Both the position numbers and the translations under genes were made by a program. This document shows, in pieces, positions 43,258 to 53,343 of a DNA stretch of 64,000 nucleotides. The DNA comes from Vibrio sp. qd031 (lineage in GTDB: Bacteria; Pseudomonadota; Gammaproteobacteria; Enterobacterales; Vibrionaceae): assembly GCF_002100145.1 (NCBI RefSeq), contig NZ_JXQD01000025.1, positions 468,166 to 532,165 of the forward strand, given 5' to 3'. The notes under the pieces were generated by a model. The model saw only the letters and a list, made by a program, of their open reading frames with translations, made no database searches and had not been told where the DNA came from. Position 1 is the first letter of the stretch, and every line of letters begins with the position of its first letter.

Positions 43258-44889
43258 ATGCACATGGTGTCAAATTTATTGAAAGCAGTCTTGCTAATGT
43301 GGGCATTTACCGCCGCGTCTTGGGCCGAGGTAAATGACACAGCAAGTTTCAACGCTGCGCTGCTTGGCAAGAACAATTCAGATAAGACTCAAGCCATAGA
43401 GTGGTTGGTGGGCACTCAGTCTTCAGAGCAAGCCAAAACGTTGCTCAGCGCATGGTTAGAAGGCGATCTCTACTATTATGGCGACCGCAAAAGCGAACAC
43501 TACCAAACCTTTTATGTGGTGGAAAACCCCAAAACCGATAGCGTTGCCCTAGCGGCATGGAGCGATTCGACCCTTGCTATCGACAATTCAAGAGATTTCA
43601 AAAAAGTACGAGTGAATAACCGCCTGCGCGGTGAAATTCGTGCAGAACTTGCGTCAATCGGCATTAATAGCGAACTGCAAAATGAGCGGTACAACGCAGT
43701 ATCAACGTTATTAGGCACTACCGACGATGACTTACTGGCTGCATTGAGCAAGCGACTCACCATTGAAAATGATTCAGACGTCACCGAGATGATTGAGCTT
43801 GCGCTAGCAATTGATGCGGCCAAAGACAGCGCGTTAGACGAGCCTAGCCGAATTGCCGCGATAGAAACTGTCGCTGGCTACAAACTGCCTATCGTCGCGC
43901 AAACACTCAACCAAGTGGCTAACGATGTTGAAGAAAATTCGCCGGTTTATGAGGCTGCCAACAAAGGCATTGCCACCTATCAGCAGTATCAATCCCTTTA
44001 TACCGGAATCGAAACCGCCTTTTTCGGACTGAGTTTAGGCTCTGTACTGGTGCTTGCGGGCATCGGCCTTGCGATCACCTTTGGCGTGATGGGCGTGATA
44101 AACATGGCCCATGGTGAGCTGATCATGATTGGCGCATACACCACCTACGTGATGCAGTTATTGCTGCCTAATCATGTCGGCGTTGCCTTAATCCTTTCTA
44201 TTCCAATGGCGTTTATCGTCTCTGGCTTGGTAGGCGTTGCCATTGAGCGCAGCGTGATCCGCCATTTATATGGTCGACCTCTTGAAACACTGCTGGCGAC
44301 CTTTGGTATCAGTTTGATTTTGCAACAAGCGGTTCGTTCGATCTTCTCACCGCTTAACCGCTCTGTGAGCACACCTGAATGGATGTCGGGTGCGCTGCAA
44401 ATTAACCCAATGTTGTCACTTACCTATAACCGCCTTTATATCGTGCTGTTCTGCTTCTTAGTGTTTGTGGGATTGCTGATGGTGCTTAAGAAAACACCAC
44501 TTGGCTTGCAGGTTCGCGCCGTCTCGCAAAACCGAGCCATGGCGCGCGCTATGGGGATCCGCTCTGAGCGCGTGGACGCAATGACCTTTGGTCTGGGATC
44601 TGGGGTTGCCGGAATTGCTGGAGTGGCGCTGTCTCAGTTGACTAACGTCGGACCTAATATGGGACAAGCGTACATTATCGACTCCTTTATGGTGGTGGTA
44701 TTTGGTGGCGTCGGCAACTTATGGGGCACGTTGGTCGCAGGTCTTAGCCTTGGACTCTTTAACAAAGTACTCGAACCGTGGACTGGCGCAGTCTTGGCTA
44801 AGATTTTGGTTCTAGTGTTCATCATTTTATTTATTCAAAAACGTCCAAGAGGGCTATTCCCTCAACGCGGACGAGCAGCTGAAGGATAA
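43258..44889 (+). CDS. urtB: urea ABC transporter permease
   Basis: This 543-residue protein has a signal sequence (LKAVLLMWAFTAASWAE), then an exported region of about 240 residues found in proteobacterial UrtB. The LivH-type permease follows: ETAFFGLSLGSVLVLAGIGLAITFGVMGVINMAHGELIMIGAY, GVAIERSVIRHLYGRPLETLLATFG and VVVFGGVGNLWGTLVAGL. It forms the urea channel with UrtC. I place the start at ATG 43258, with AGGAA close upstream; the open frame to 43159 has no ribosome site. The gene follows urtA by 114 bp, and urtC starts 10 bp after it ends. Confidence 0.93.
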   Translation: MHMVSNLLKAVLLMWAFTAASWAEVNDTASFNAALLGKNNSDKTQAIEWLVGTQSSEQAKTLLSAWLEGDLYYYGDRKSEHYQTFYVVENPKTDSVALAAWSDSTLAIDNSRDFKKVRVNNRLRGEIRAELASIGINSELQNERYNAVSTLLGTTDDDLLAALSKRLTIENDSDVTEMIELALAIDAAKDSALDEPSRIAAIETVAGYKLPIVAQTLNQVANDVEENSPVYEAANKGIATYQQYQSLYTGIETAFFGLSLGSVLVLAGIGLAITFGVMGVINMAHGELIMIGAYTTYVMQLLLPNHVGVALILSIPMAFIVSGLVGVAIERSVIRHLYGRPLETLLATFGISLILQQAVRSIFSPLNRSVSTPEWMSGALQINPMLSLTYNRLYIVLFCFLVFVGLLMVLKKTPLGLQVRAVSQNRAMARAMGIRSERVDAMTFGLGSGVAGIAGVALSQLTNVGPNMGQAYIIDSFMVVVFGGVGNLWGTLVAGLSLGLFNKVLEPWTGAVLAKILVLVFIILFIQKRPRGLFPQRGRAAEG

Positions 44890-44899
44890 GGAGCGCAGT

Positions 44900-46057
44900 A
44901 TGCAGTCGAAGTCTTTCGTACTTTCAGCTTTTAAAGGTGACCGTGGTGGCCAACTGACGCTACTGGTCATTTTGGCGGCTACGATTTTAGTTCCGTTAGC
45001 CAACACCTTATTACCCTCAGGTCACCCATTGCATGTCGAGACCTTTACCATCTCGCTGATGGGGAAATACCTCAGTTACGCCATGTTAGCGCTGGCACTG
45101 GATTTAGTGTGGGGCTATTTGGGTATTTTGAGTTTGGGACACGCCGCGTTTTTTGCCATAGGCGGTTACGCCATGGGAATGTATTTGATGCGCCAAATTG
45201 GTACTCGTGGTGTGTATGGCGACCCAGTGTTACCCGATTTTATGGTGTTTCTAAACTGGGATGCGTTGCCTTGGTTTTGGCTTGGCTTTGATCAGTTTTG
45301 GTTTGCTTGCTTGATGGTGGTGTTGGTGCCAGGTGCCTTGGCTTACTTGTTTGGTTATTTAGCGTTTCGTTCGCGGGTATCAGGGGTGTATCTCTCTATC
45401 ATGACCCAAGCATTAACCTACGCATTGATGTTGGCATTTTTCCGCAACGAAATGGGTTTTGGTGGCAACAACGGTCTGACCGATTTTAAAGATATTTTAG
45501 GCTTTAGCTTGCAAAGTGATGCCACCAAAGTTGCGCTGTTTGTCGCGACCGGTGTGGCACTGATGCTCAGCTATGCCGTGTGCCGAATAGTGGTAAGCAG
45601 TCGTCTAGGGCGAGTCGCGTTGTCGATTCGCGATACCGAATCACGCACCCGATTTATGGGCTATGACGTGGATGGCATTAAGTTGTGGGTGTTTGTATTG
45701 TCCGCAGTTATTGCTGGGGTAGCAGGCGCGCTGTATGTCCCGCAGGTGGGCATCATTAACCCAGGTGAGTTTGCACCGCTTAACTCGATTGAGGTGGTGG
45801 TGTGGGTGGCTCTTGGTGGTCGCGCAACGTTGTTCGGTGCGATTGTTGGGGCTCTGATTATTAATTACGCCAAAAGTTGGTTCACGGTTGAGTTTCCCGA
45901 GGTGTGGCTATTTGCTTTAGGTGGCTTGTTTGTGCTATCGACCATGTATTTGCCTCAAGGGGTGATTGGTTTTGTCAGCGAGCGCAGTGCTCAACTCAAA
46001 TCTCGTCTTGGACGGTCAACGCCAGACGCCGCTAATACCAAGGAGGCCTCTGCATGA
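44900..46057 (+). CDS. urtC: urea ABC transporter permease
   Basis: This 385-residue LivM-type permease of about 10 membrane segments has LSYAMLALALDLVWGYLGILSLGHAAFFAIGGYAMGMYLM near residue 50. Later come GFGGNNGLTDF, a segment typical of UrtC, and IRDTESRTRFMGYDV, the ATPase-coupling loop. NPGEFAPLNSIEVVVWVALGGRATLFGAIVGALIIN is the conserved C-terminal membrane region. It is the second half of the urea channel. The stop overlaps the urtD start by four bases (ATGA), so the operon is translationally coupled. Confidence 0.94.
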   Translation: MQSKSFVLSAFKGDRGGQLTLLVILAATILVPLANTLLPSGHPLHVETFTISLMGKYLSYAMLALALDLVWGYLGILSLGHAAFFAIGGYAMGMYLMRQIGTRGVYGDPVLPDFMVFLNWDALPWFWLGFDQFWFACLMVVLVPGALAYLFGYLAFRSRVSGVYLSIMTQALTYALMLAFFRNEMGFGGNNGLTDFKDILGFSLQSDATKVALFVATGVALMLSYAVCRIVVSSRLGRVALSIRDTESRTRFMGYDVDGIKLWVFVLSAVIAGVAGALYVPQVGIINPGEFAPLNSIEVVVWVALGGRATLFGAIVGALIINYAKSWFTVEFPEVWLFALGGLFVLSTMYLPQGVIGFVSERSAQLKSRLGRSTPDAANTKEASA

Positions 46058-46905
46058 CAGAGCTAAAACAACTTGAGCAGCTCAAGCGTAACTACCAGTC
46101 GTTTACTCGTCGTGATGAGGTGTTCTCTTTTCTAAAGCCGGATGTGCATCCGGCCATCGATACTCGTCACAATGTATTGCTGTATATCGAAGGGGTAAAC
46201 AAAAGCTTCGATGGGTTTAAAGCGATCAACGATTTGAACTTGTATATCCGAGAAGGCGAGCTTCGCTGCATTATCGGTCCAAATGGTGCGGGTAAAACCA
46301 CCATGATGGACATCATCACAGGCAAAACCAAACCAGATTCGGGTGAGGTTTGGCTCGGGTCGAACATTAACCTTCTTAAAATGAATGAAGCCGAGATTGC
46401 CAATGCGGGTATCGGTCGAAAATTTCAAAAACCAACCGTCATTGAATGTCTAAGTGTTTGGCAGAATCTCGAACTGTCGATGGCGGGAGCCCGCTCAGTG
46501 TGGGGAACCTTTACCGCGCAAATGAGTGGCGAGCAGCGCGACAAGTTGGCGTCTGTACTCGAGCTTATTCACTTAAAAGACGACGCGGCAAATCTGGCTA
46601 AAAACTTGTCTCACGGTCAAAAGCAGTGGCTAGAAATTGGCATGCTGCTGATGCAAAACCCGAAGCTTCTGTTGGTGGATGAGCCAGTAGCAGGAATGAC
46701 ACACCAAGAAATGGACCGCACCTCAGAGCTGCTGAATTCTCTTGCGGGAAAACACTCAGTGGTGGTGGTTGAGCACGATATGGACTTTGTCCGCTCCATT
46801 GCCAGTCACGTTACCGTTTTGCACCAAGGGCATGTGCTAGCAGAAGGCAGCATGGATCAGGTCCAAGCCCACCCCGAAGTCAAACAAGTGTACCTTGGAG
46901 AGTAG
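46054..46905 (+). CDS. urtD: urea ABC transporter ATP-binding protein
   Basis: This 283-residue LivG-type ATPase has Walker A IIGPNGAGKTTMMD near residue 75, GIGRKFQKPTVIECLSVWQNLELS with the Q-loop region, the signature LSHGQKQWLEIGMLL at about 185, and Walker B LLLVDEPVAGMTHQE. VVVEHDMDFVRSIA holds the switch His. The N-terminal 45 residues (QLKRNYQSFTRRDEVFSF) are the extension usual in UrtD. It powers import with UrtE. The start overlaps urtC by four bases and the stop lies one base before urtE. Confidence 0.94.
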   Translation: MTELKQLEQLKRNYQSFTRRDEVFSFLKPDVHPAIDTRHNVLLYIEGVNKSFDGFKAINDLNLYIREGELRCIIGPNGAGKTTMMDIITGKTKPDSGEVWLGSNINLLKMNEAEIANAGIGRKFQKPTVIECLSVWQNLELSMAGARSVWGTFTAQMSGEQRDKLASVLELIHLKDDAANLAKNLSHGQKQWLEIGMLLMQNPKLLLVDEPVAGMTHQEMDRTSELLNSLAGKHSVVVVEHDMDFVRSIASHVTVLHQGHVLAEGSMDQVQAHPEVKQVYLGE

Positions 46906-46906
46906 C

Positions 46907-47602
46907 ATGCTAGAGATTGAATCACTGAACCAGTATTACGGTGAAAGTCATACCTTGTGGGATCTTAATATGAGTGTGCCTGAGGGGAAATGCACTGTGT
47001 TGATGGGGCGAAATGGCGTCGGTAAAACCACGCTGTTGCAATGCATCATGGGCTTGGTATCGGTAAAGAGCGGCGACATAACGCTATCTGGTCAGTCGCT
47101 GCTGTCCATGGAAACCGAAGAGAGACCACGCCACGGCATCGGTTACGTACCTCAAGGCCGCCAAATCTTTCCGATGCTGACGGTTCAGGAAAATCTCGAA
47201 GTGGGTTTGCCGATACGCGCCAAAGGTGATCGCCAAATTCCAGAATTTATCTTTGACTTATTTCCGGTACTCAAAGAGATGCTGCATCGCCGAGGAGGCG
47301 ACTTATCTGGGGGTCAACAGCAACAACTGGCGATTGGTCGCGCGTTAGTGGTTGAGCCTAAGCTATTGATCCTTGATGAGCCGACAGAGGGTATTCAACC
47401 TAACATCGTACAAGAGATTGGTGACATTATCCGTATGCTCAACGAGAAGATGGGGTTAACCGTGTTGCTGGTTGAACAAAAGCTTCCCTTTGCGCGAAAA
47501 GTCGGCGACGTGTTTTGCATTTTAGACAGAGGCAGACAAGTGGCGTCGGGCGATATCAAGCAGTTGGACGAGCGTTTAATCAAAGAGTACCTCACTGTAT
47601 GA
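46907..47602 (+). CDS. urtE: urea ABC transporter ATP-binding protein
   Basis: This 231-residue LivF-type ATPase has MLEIESLNQYYGESHTLWDL, Walker A MGRNGVGKTTLLQ, the signature LSGGQQQQLAIGRAL, Walker B LLILDEPTEGIQPNIV and the switch VLLVEQKLPFARKV. The start is ATG 46907, with GGAG 6 nt upstream in the end of urtD. Its stop overlaps the ureD start by the ATGA arrangement, so the transporter and urease operons are one transcriptional unit. This places urea uptake and hydrolysis under the same control. Confidence 0.94.
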   Translation: MLEIESLNQYYGESHTLWDLNMSVPEGKCTVLMGRNGVGKTTLLQCIMGLVSVKSGDITLSGQSLLSMETEERPRHGIGYVPQGRQIFPMLTVQENLEVGLPIRAKGDRQIPEFIFDLFPVLKEMLHRRGGDLSGGQQQQLAIGRALVVEPKLLILDEPTEGIQPNIVQEIGDIIRMLNEKMGLTVLLVEQKLPFARKVGDVFCILDRGRQVASGDIKQLDERLIKEYLTV

Positions 47603-48531
47603 CGATGGTGAACGAATTAACGAAGCCAGGTCCCCAGCTGCTTACCCAAAGCCCGTCGCTTCGAGCCATAGATCAAGTGATCGAAGACGATATTCGTGAG
47701 GGTTGGAAAGCGGACTTGTCGCTGTCGTTTACTCAACGCGGCGATAAAACGGTGCTCAAACATCGTCATCAAAGTGGCCCACTGGCCATCCAACGCCCGT
47801 TATATCCAGATGGCACTACCTGTCACGCCTACTTATTGCATCCCCCAGGTGGCGTGGTGGGTGGTGACACTTTAAACATCGACATCACGGTAGAGAGTAA
47901 TGCCGAGGTGTTAATTACAACACCTGGCTCGACTAAGTTTTACCGTTCTAATCACCGATACGCACAGCAAAAGCAAGTTCTTCGAGTAGAGGCTGGCGGG
48001 CGTTTGGAATGGTTTCCGCAAGACAATATTTTCTTTCCTCACGCCCATGTTCGCCTAGACACCGATATTCGCCTTGAAGGCGATGCACAATTTTGGGGGT
48101 GGGAGCTTAACTGTTTTGGGCGTCCTGCTCTGGACGAGCCGTTTAGCGCGGGGCACCTGATTGGAAAGACGCAACTGTTTATTGACCAAAAAATCATCCT
48201 CACTGAAGGCATACAGATGGTGGGTGGCGATGAACTGTTAATGGAAAAAGGACTGCTCAACTACCCATTGATGGGCACGTTATACATTCGACATTTTGAG
48301 TCGTCGCTACTTGAGCCGATTCAGGCATATCTCACCGAGCAAACAACTGCTTCGGCAGCCTCACCCACGAGTTGGATTGCGGGTGCGACTGAGTTGGAAG
48401 GGGTAATAGTGATGCGCGCGCTTGGGCATTGGAGCGAAGATCTTATTAACCTTTTTGGCGATATTTGGCGATTAACGCGCGGAAAGATGACAGGGGCAAC
48501 CCCGGATAAACCACGGATTTGGGCGACTTAA
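47599..48531 (+). CDS. ureD: urease accessory protein UreD
   Basis: This 310-residue protein has the UreD core: [36 protein letters not shown], then [18 protein letters not shown] and [14 protein letters not shown], and the C-terminal end [10 protein letters not shown]. UreD forms the scaffold that, with UreF and UreG, delivers nickel to apo-urease. The ATG at 47599 overlaps the urtE stop (ATGA); an in-frame start at 47515 would lie inside urtE. It is the first urease gene of the D-A-B-C-E-(small)-F-G order. Confidence 0.95.
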   Translation: MTMVNELTKPGPQLLTQSPSLRAIDQVIEDDIREGWKADLSLSFTQRGDKTVLKHRHQSGPLAIQRPLYPDGTTCHAYLLHPPGGVVGGDTLNIDITVESNAEVLITTPGSTKFYRSNHRYAQQKQVLRVEAGGRLEWFPQDNIFFPHAHVRLDTDIRLEGDAQFWGWELNCFGRPALDEPFSAGHLIGKTQLFIDQKIILTEGIQMVGGDELLMEKGLLNYPLMGTLYIRHFESSLLEPIQAYLTEQTTASAASPTSWIAGATELEGVIVMRALGHWSEDLINLFGDIWRLTRGKMTGATPDKPRIWAT

Positions 48532-48581
48532 AGAAAGCAAAAGTCATCAGTTGGGCAAAGGATACAAAGGCGGATAGCGGT

Positions 48582-48884
48582 ATGGAACTGACACCGAGAG
48601 AGAAAGACAAATTACTGATTTTTTGCGCGGGCATGCTTGCCAATCAGCGCAAAGAGCGAGGCATAAAACTGAACTACCCAGAGGCGATAGCACTGATCAG
48701 TAGCGCAATATTAGAAGGGGCCAGAGAAGGAAAAACAGTGGCGCAATTGATGGATTATGGCCGCACCTTGCTCGGCGTTGAAGATGTGATGGACGGTGTT
48801 GCGTCGATGATCCCTGATGTTCAAGTGGAAGCGACGTTTCCTGACGGCACCAAGCTTGTCACGGTGCATGAACCGATTGTGTAA
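48582..48884 (+). CDS. ureA: urease gamma subunit
   Basis: This 100-residue protein matches the family's usual length. The motifs are [56 protein letters not shown] and the C-terminal [23 protein letters not shown]. It is the small structural subunit of urease. I place the start at ATG 48582; longer in-frame starts at 48519 lie in the ureD end. It runs directly to ureB. Confidence 0.97.
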   Translation: MELTPREKDKLLIFCAGMLANQRKERGIKLNYPEAIALISSAILEGAREGKTVAQLMDYGRTLLGVEDVMDGVASMIPDVQVEATFPDGTKLVTVHEPIV

Positions 48885-48907
48885 ACAGGGAATTAAAGGA
48901 GAGTTCG

Positions 48908-49240
48908 ATGGCTACCACAACCACACATCATGGATTTAAACCCGGCGAAATTCAGACCCCCGATGGCGACATTGTGCTTAATGAGGGGCGAGAAACGACA
49001 ACGGTAAAAGTGAAGAACTTGGGTGATCGCCCTGTGCAAATCGGCTCTCACTACCATTTTTTTGAAGCCAACAACGCGTTGCAATTCGACCGAGACAAAA
49101 CCAAAGGTTTTCGACTCAACATCGCTGCGGGAACCGCCACTCGATTTGAACCAGGCCAATCTCGCACGGTAGAGCTGGTGCGATACGCGGGTAAGCAAGA
49201 AGTCTACGGCTTCCAAGGCAAAGTGATGGGCAAGTTATAA
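48908..49240 (+). CDS. ureB: urease beta subunit
   Basis: This 110-residue protein carries the UreB signatures. [46 protein letters not shown] is followed by [30 protein letters not shown]. It forms part of the (alpha-beta-gamma)3 urease trimer. The ATG at 48908 has AAGGAGAG about 7 nt upstream, a strong start. The N terminus has an unusual run of Thr and His (TTTTHHGF) but the core is normal. Confidence 0.97.
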   Translation: MATTTTHHGFKPGEIQTPDGDIVLNEGRETTTVKVKNLGDRPVQIGSHYHFFEANNALQFDRDKTKGFRLNIAAGTATRFEPGQSRTVELVRYAGKQEVYGFQGKVMGKL

Positions 49241-49302
49241 GTGTATGGCGGGCAATGGATCACGCTAGGGCGCGCACATAAGGCATGAATTAGGGAAAGC
49301 AG

Positions 49303-51006
49303 ATGGCAACGATATCCAGACAAGGTTACGCAGAGATGTTTGGTCCAACGCTGGGCGATAGAGTTCGCTTGGCCGACACCGAACTGTGGTTGGAAGTTGA
49401 ACGAGACTACACGGTGTATGGTGACGAAGTAAAATTTGGTGGCGGCAAGGTGATCCGCGATGGCATGGGCCAGAGCCAAAGACCGAGCCAAGAGACACCA
49501 GATTTAGTGATCACCAACGCAGTGGTTTTGGACTATTGGGGCATCGTAAAAGCCGATGTCGCTATCAAAAATGGTCGTATTCAAGCTCTGGGCAAAGCCG
49601 GTAACCCAGATGTACAGCCAGGCGTGGACATTGTGATTGGCCCAGGAACCGAAGTGTTGGCCGGAGAGGGCAACATTTTGACGGCTGGCGGCATCGATTC
49701 GCACATTCATTTTATTTGCCCTCAGCAAATTGAAGAAGCGCTGGCGTCTGGGGTGACCACCATGATTGGTGGCGGAACAGGCCCCAATACTGGGACCAAC
49801 GCTACCACGTGTACGCCGGGGCCTTGGAACATGCACCGAATGTTAGAGTCGTTGGACGACTTTCCTATGAATTTTGGCCTGCTGGGTAAAGGTAATGCCA
49901 GTCAGCCAGAGGCGTTACGAGAGCAAGTCGCCGCAGGTGCGGTAGGTCTTAAGCTTCATGAAGACTGGGGCACCACTCCAGCTTCTATCGATACCTGCCT
50001 ATCCGTTGCTGATGAAATGGATGTGCAGGTAGCCATTCACACCGATACACTCAATGAATCAGGCTTTGTTGAATCAACACTGGGCGCCATTGGCGATCGT
50101 GTTATTCATACTTACCACACCGAAGGCGCAGGAGGCGGTCACGCACCCGATATTATTAAAGCCGCCGGTGAAGCCAATGTATTGCCATCGTCAACCAACC
50201 CAACACGCCCCTATACCATTAACACCGTAGACGAGCATTTAGACATGCTAATGGTGTGTCACCACTTGTCGCCGTCCATTGCCGAAGATGTGGCGTTCGC
50301 TGAATCTCGGATACGAAGAGAGACCATTGCCGCCGAAGATATTCTGCATGATTTGGGGGCATTTTCGATGATCGCGTCCGACTCTCAAGCCATGGGGCGG
50401 GTGGGTGAGGTGATCACGAGAACTTGGCAAACCGCACACAAAATGAAAGTGCAACGTGGCAGCTTGGCTGAAGATTCTAGCTACAGTGATAACTTTCGCT
50501 TAAAGCGATACGTTGCAAAATACACCATTAACCCTGCGATCACCCACGGAATGGCTCACGAAGTGGGCTCGATTGAAGCGGGTAAGCTTGCCGATCTAGT
50601 GCTGTGGAAGCCGGCCTTTTTTGGGGTGAAGCCAAGCGTCGTGCTTAAAGGGGGCATGATTGCCATGGCGCCAATGGGCGATCCCAATGCCTCTATTCCA
50701 ACGCCTCAGCCGGTGCACTATCGCTCGATGTTTGGCAGCTATGGTAAGGCCAATAAAAGCACCTCAATGCTGTTTGTCTCTCAGCAGGCAAAACACGAAG
50801 ACATCGCAGGCCAACTGGGACTGCAAAGTCAGATAGGTGTGGTGAGTCATTGTCGGGACATCAGTAAGCGCGACATGAAACTCAACGATTGGATGCCTAA
50901 CATCGAGGTGGACTCACAAACCTATCAGGTGCGTGCCGACGGCGAGTTGTTGGTGTGCGAGCCCGCTGACGTGCTGCCGATGGCGCAGCGTTATTTTCTG
51001 TTTTAA
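49303..51006 (+). CDS. ureC: urease alpha (catalytic) subunit
   Basis: This 567-residue enzyme has all active-site elements. [11 protein letters not shown] supplies two nickel His, GLKLHEDWG the carbamylated Lys, and HTDTLNESG another His. [15 protein letters not shown] and [10 protein letters not shown] carry the flap Cys and His, and [10 protein letters not shown] the Asp. The protein converts urea to ammonia and carbamate, which gives CO2 and more ammonia. The length is standard. Transport and nickel genes on both sides complete the pathway. Confidence 0.98.
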   Translation: MATISRQGYAEMFGPTLGDRVRLADTELWLEVERDYTVYGDEVKFGGGKVIRDGMGQSQRPSQETPDLVITNAVVLDYWGIVKADVAIKNGRIQALGKAGNPDVQPGVDIVIGPGTEVLAGEGNILTAGGIDSHIHFICPQQIEEALASGVTTMIGGGTGPNTGTNATTCTPGPWNMHRMLESLDDFPMNFGLLGKGNASQPEALREQVAAGAVGLKLHEDWGTTPASIDTCLSVADEMDVQVAIHTDTLNESGFVESTLGAIGDRVIHTYHTEGAGGGHAPDIIKAAGEANVLPSSTNPTRPYTINTVDEHLDMLMVCHHLSPSIAEDVAFAESRIRRETIAAEDILHDLGAFSMIASDSQAMGRVGEVITRTWQTAHKMKVQRGSLAEDSSYSDNFRLKRYVAKYTINPAITHGMAHEVGSIEAGKLADLVLWKPAFFGVKPSVVLKGGMIAMAPMGDPNASIPTPQPVHYRSMFGSYGKANKSTSMLFVSQQAKHEDIAGQLGLQSQIGVVSHCRDISKRDMKLNDWMPNIEVDSQTYQVRADGELLVCEPADVLPMAQRYFLF

Positions 51007-51041
51007 ATCTTTTCCTAATTGAGCTTGATAGGAGCGAAACA

Positions 51042-51491
51042 ATGATTGAACTAACCAAAATTACGGTCAATGAAGGTGGTGCCGACGGCTACCTAAGTTT
51101 GCCCATCGACAGCCGCATTAAAAGTCGACTCAAAGTGAGCTTAGACGATGGCCGTGACGCAGGATTGTTTTTACCTCGTGGGCATATTTTACGTGGCGGC
51201 GAAAAGCTCGCCAGTGTGTGTGGCTTAATTGTGGAAGTAAAGGCTGCGCCAGAGCAGGTCTCGACCGTGTATTGCGACGACCCTCATTTGCTGACCCGTG
51301 TCGCTTACCATTTAGGCAACCGTCATGTTCCGCTGCAAGTAGAACCAGGATGGGTGCGCTATCAGCATGATCACGTATTGGATGAAATGGTAGAGGGACT
51401 GGGCGCAGAAGTTACCTGCGAAAAACAGCCCTTTGAGCCTGAAGGCGGCGCTTACGGCGGCCGGTCTGGCGGTCATCACCATCATCACTAA
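51042..51491 (+). CDS. ureE: urease nickel chaperone UreE with His tail
   Basis: This 149-residue nickel metallochaperone has the UreE N-terminal DNA-J-like beta region (GRDAGLFLPRGHILRGGEKLAS) and the C-terminal domain YHLGNRHVPLQVEPGWVRYQHDHVLDEMVEGLG, with the nickel His in NRHVPLQ. The sequence ends in GGHHHHH, a natural His tail that binds extra nickel as in Klebsiella UreE. The ATG at 51042 has TAGGAG upstream. It hands nickel to UreG. Confidence 0.96.
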   Translation: MIELTKITVNEGGADGYLSLPIDSRIKSRLKVSLDDGRDAGLFLPRGHILRGGEKLASVCGLIVEVKAAPEQVSTVYCDDPHLLTRVAYHLGNRHVPLQVEPGWVRYQHDHVLDEMVEGLGAEVTCEKQPFEPEGGAYGGRSGGHHHHH

Positions 51492-51528
51492 TTTAAATTT
51501 TATGGATTTTTACTTTAAGGAACGCACT

Positions 51529-51741
51529 ATGATTACCCCAAAAATGACTAACAAAAAAACGCTTCTAGTAGCTCTTTTAGCAAGCCCATCACTTGCCTTT
51601 GCTCACACCGGTCACGATCACCATTCAGTGTGGGCTGATTTGATTCACCTTCTGAGCAATCCAGACCTGCTTGTTAGCGTTGGCGCCATCGTTTTGCTCG
51701 GTGGCGCATACGCGATGTTCAAGCACAAAAAATCGTCATAA
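51529..51741 (+). CDS. small His-rich exported membrane protein in urease operon
   Basis: This 70-residue protein has a signal-like start (KKTLLVALLASPSLAFA) followed by HTGHDHHSVW, a His-rich motif like the N terminus of HupE/UreJ nickel permeases. One further membrane span (LVSVGAIVLLGGAYAMFKHKK) follows. It is much shorter than HupE/UreJ (about 190 residues), so it is not a complete permease; similar short proteins occur in marine bacteria. I place the start at ATG 51529, with TAAGGA at 8 nt; an upstream overlapping frame inside ureE is not used. Lying between ureE and ureF, it probably has a role in nickel or ammonia handling. Confidence 0.75.
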   Translation: MITPKMTNKKTLLVALLASPSLAFAHTGHDHHSVWADLIHLLSNPDLLVSVGAIVLLGGAYAMFKHKKSS

Positions 51742-51763
51742 AGTGTAACTAGAGAACACTACG

Positions 51764-52459
51764 ATGAAGCTAGCTACCGATGTCCGCGGCGAGACGCTCG
51801 TCAGTTATCGGCTATTTCAACTGATAAGTCCCGCACTGCCTATCGGTGGGTTTACCTACTCGCAAGGTCTGGAGTATGCGGTTGAAGCCGGTTGGGTCAA
51901 CGATCGCGAGAGCATGGAACGCTGGCTTATGCACATGGTGGAGTCGAGCGTTGCCACGCTCGAGTTACCCATTATTGAGCATCTCTACCACGCTGTGTTA
52001 GAGAAGGATCATCAGGCGTGCACACACTGGAGTGACGTTTTGTACTCGAGTCGTGAAACCAGTGAACTGCGAGCCGAAGAGCGTCAGCGAGGAAACGCGT
52101 TATATACCTTGCTCAAGCAGCTTGATATGGACTTGTCTTGGCTAGACAACGTCGACAGTCACCCCAATCAGCTGCTTGGCTTTTGCGTTGCGGCGCACCA
52201 CTGGCAAATCGACTTAGAGAGCTTAAAGCAAGGCTACCTTTGGAGCTGGCTCGAAAACATCGTAACCGCGGGTGTAAAACTCATCCCGCTTGGGCAAACC
52301 GCAGGTCAAGTAGCGCTTATTAATATTAGCGCTGCATTTCCATCGGTGATCGCTAAGGCTTCTCGTCAAGAGAGCTGGATGATTGGCAGTTTTACCCCCT
52401 CGATTGCGATGGCAAGTGCGCTTCATCAAACTCAATACACTCGACTTTTCCGGTCTTAA
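51764..52459 (+). CDS. ureF: urease accessory protein UreF
   Basis: This 231-residue protein has the UreF signature: LFQLISPALPIGGFTYSQGLEYAVEAGWV near the start, then SSRETSELRAEERQRGNAL and WLENIVTAGVKLIPLGQTAGQVAL. UreF bridges UreD and the UreG GTPase during nickel insertion. It lies in the standard place before ureG, and translation of the two genes is likely coupled by an 18-bp gap. The length is normal. Confidence 0.96.
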   Translation: MKLATDVRGETLVSYRLFQLISPALPIGGFTYSQGLEYAVEAGWVNDRESMERWLMHMVESSVATLELPIIEHLYHAVLEKDHQACTHWSDVLYSSRETSELRAEERQRGNALYTLLKQLDMDLSWLDNVDSHPNQLLGFCVAAHHWQIDLESLKQGYLWSWLENIVTAGVKLIPLGQTAGQVALINISAAFPSVIAKASRQESWMIGSFTPSIAMASALHQTQYTRLFRS

Positions 52460-52477
52460 ACATGTAAAGGAACCCTC

Positions 52478-53107
52478 ATGCAAACTTATAAACAACCGCT
52501 TCGCATTGGCATTGGTGGCCCAGTTGGATCTGGAAAAACCGCGCTGCTCGAAATCTTGTGTAAAACCATCCGCGACAAGCTCAATATTGCAGTGGTGACT
52601 AACGATATTTACACCCAAGAAGATGCCAAAATATTAACTCGAGCAGAGGCATTAGAGCCTGACCGCATCATTGGCGTCGAAACAGGCGGCTGCCCTCATA
52701 CTGCGATTCGTGAAGATGCCTCAATGAACTTGGCAGCGGTAGAAGAGTTGGCCAAACTTCATCAAAACTTGGACGTGGTGTTTGTCGAAAGCGGCGGTGA
52801 TAACCTAAGCGCAACGTTCAGTCCCGAATTGGCAGATTTAACCATCTATGTGATTGACGTTGCCGAAGGTGAAAAAATCCCTCGTAAAGGTGGCCCAGGT
52901 ATTACTCGTTCTGACCTTTTGATCATCAACAAAATCGATTTGGCCCCGTACGTGGGCGCATCGCTTGAAGTGATGGAGCAAGATACGGCGCGCATGCGAC
53001 CGACCAAACCCTATGTGTTTACCAATTTAAAAGAAGGCATCGGCTTAGAAACCATTATTGATTTTATCGTGACTGAAGGGATGTTGACCCTCAAAGAAGC
53101 GGTGTAA
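52478..53107 (+). CDS. ureG: urease accessory GTPase UreG
   Basis: This 209-residue GTPase has the P-loop [15 protein letters not shown], then [13 protein letters not shown] and [26 protein letters not shown]. The metal motif Cys-Pro-His is intact, followed by the G3 [20 protein letters not shown] and the guanine-specificity motif [11 protein letters not shown]. It hydrolyses GTP while nickel is inserted. The ATG at 52478 follows AAAGGAA. It is the last gene of the operon. A long hairpin follows the stop. Confidence 0.97.
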   Translation: MQTYKQPLRIGIGGPVGSGKTALLEILCKTIRDKLNIAVVTNDIYTQEDAKILTRAEALEPDRIIGVETGGCPHTAIREDASMNLAAVEELAKLHQNLDVVFVESGGDNLSATFSPELADLTIYVIDVAEGEKIPRKGGPGITRSDLLIINKIDLAPYVGASLEVMEQDTARMRPTKPYVFTNLKEGIGLETIIDFIVTEGMLTLKEAV

Positions 53108-53120
53108 ATTAACGATGGTT

Positions 53121-53153
53121 ACAAGGTTGCTGCTTAATCGTCGGCAACCTTGT
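53121..53153 (+). terminator. hairpin at the end of the urease operon
   Basis: ACAAGGTTGC and GCAACCTTGT form a perfect 10-bp stem with a 13-base loop, 13 bp after the ureG stop. No T run follows, so it may be a stability structure or rho-linked terminator. The following 190 bp to 53343 show no convincing gene. Confidence 0.6.
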
Positions 53154-53343
53154 GCTATTAAGCTATTTTCTAATCACTTACTTTCTCGAGCTTCACCGGC
53201 AAATAATACGTTGTCGGTATTTAGTACCATCATTGGTGATTACAATCAGAACTGCAATCTGAGCAGGTGTATGCGTTTAAATTACGACAAGCTTAATGGG
53301 CTTACTGGTCACAGAGGTCAACACTAACCTCTGTGGCTAACTA

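Noticed and set aside
53115-53327. 70-residue + strand frame after ureG
   Set aside because: It runs through the ureG hairpin, has no ribosome site, and does not resemble any protein I know.
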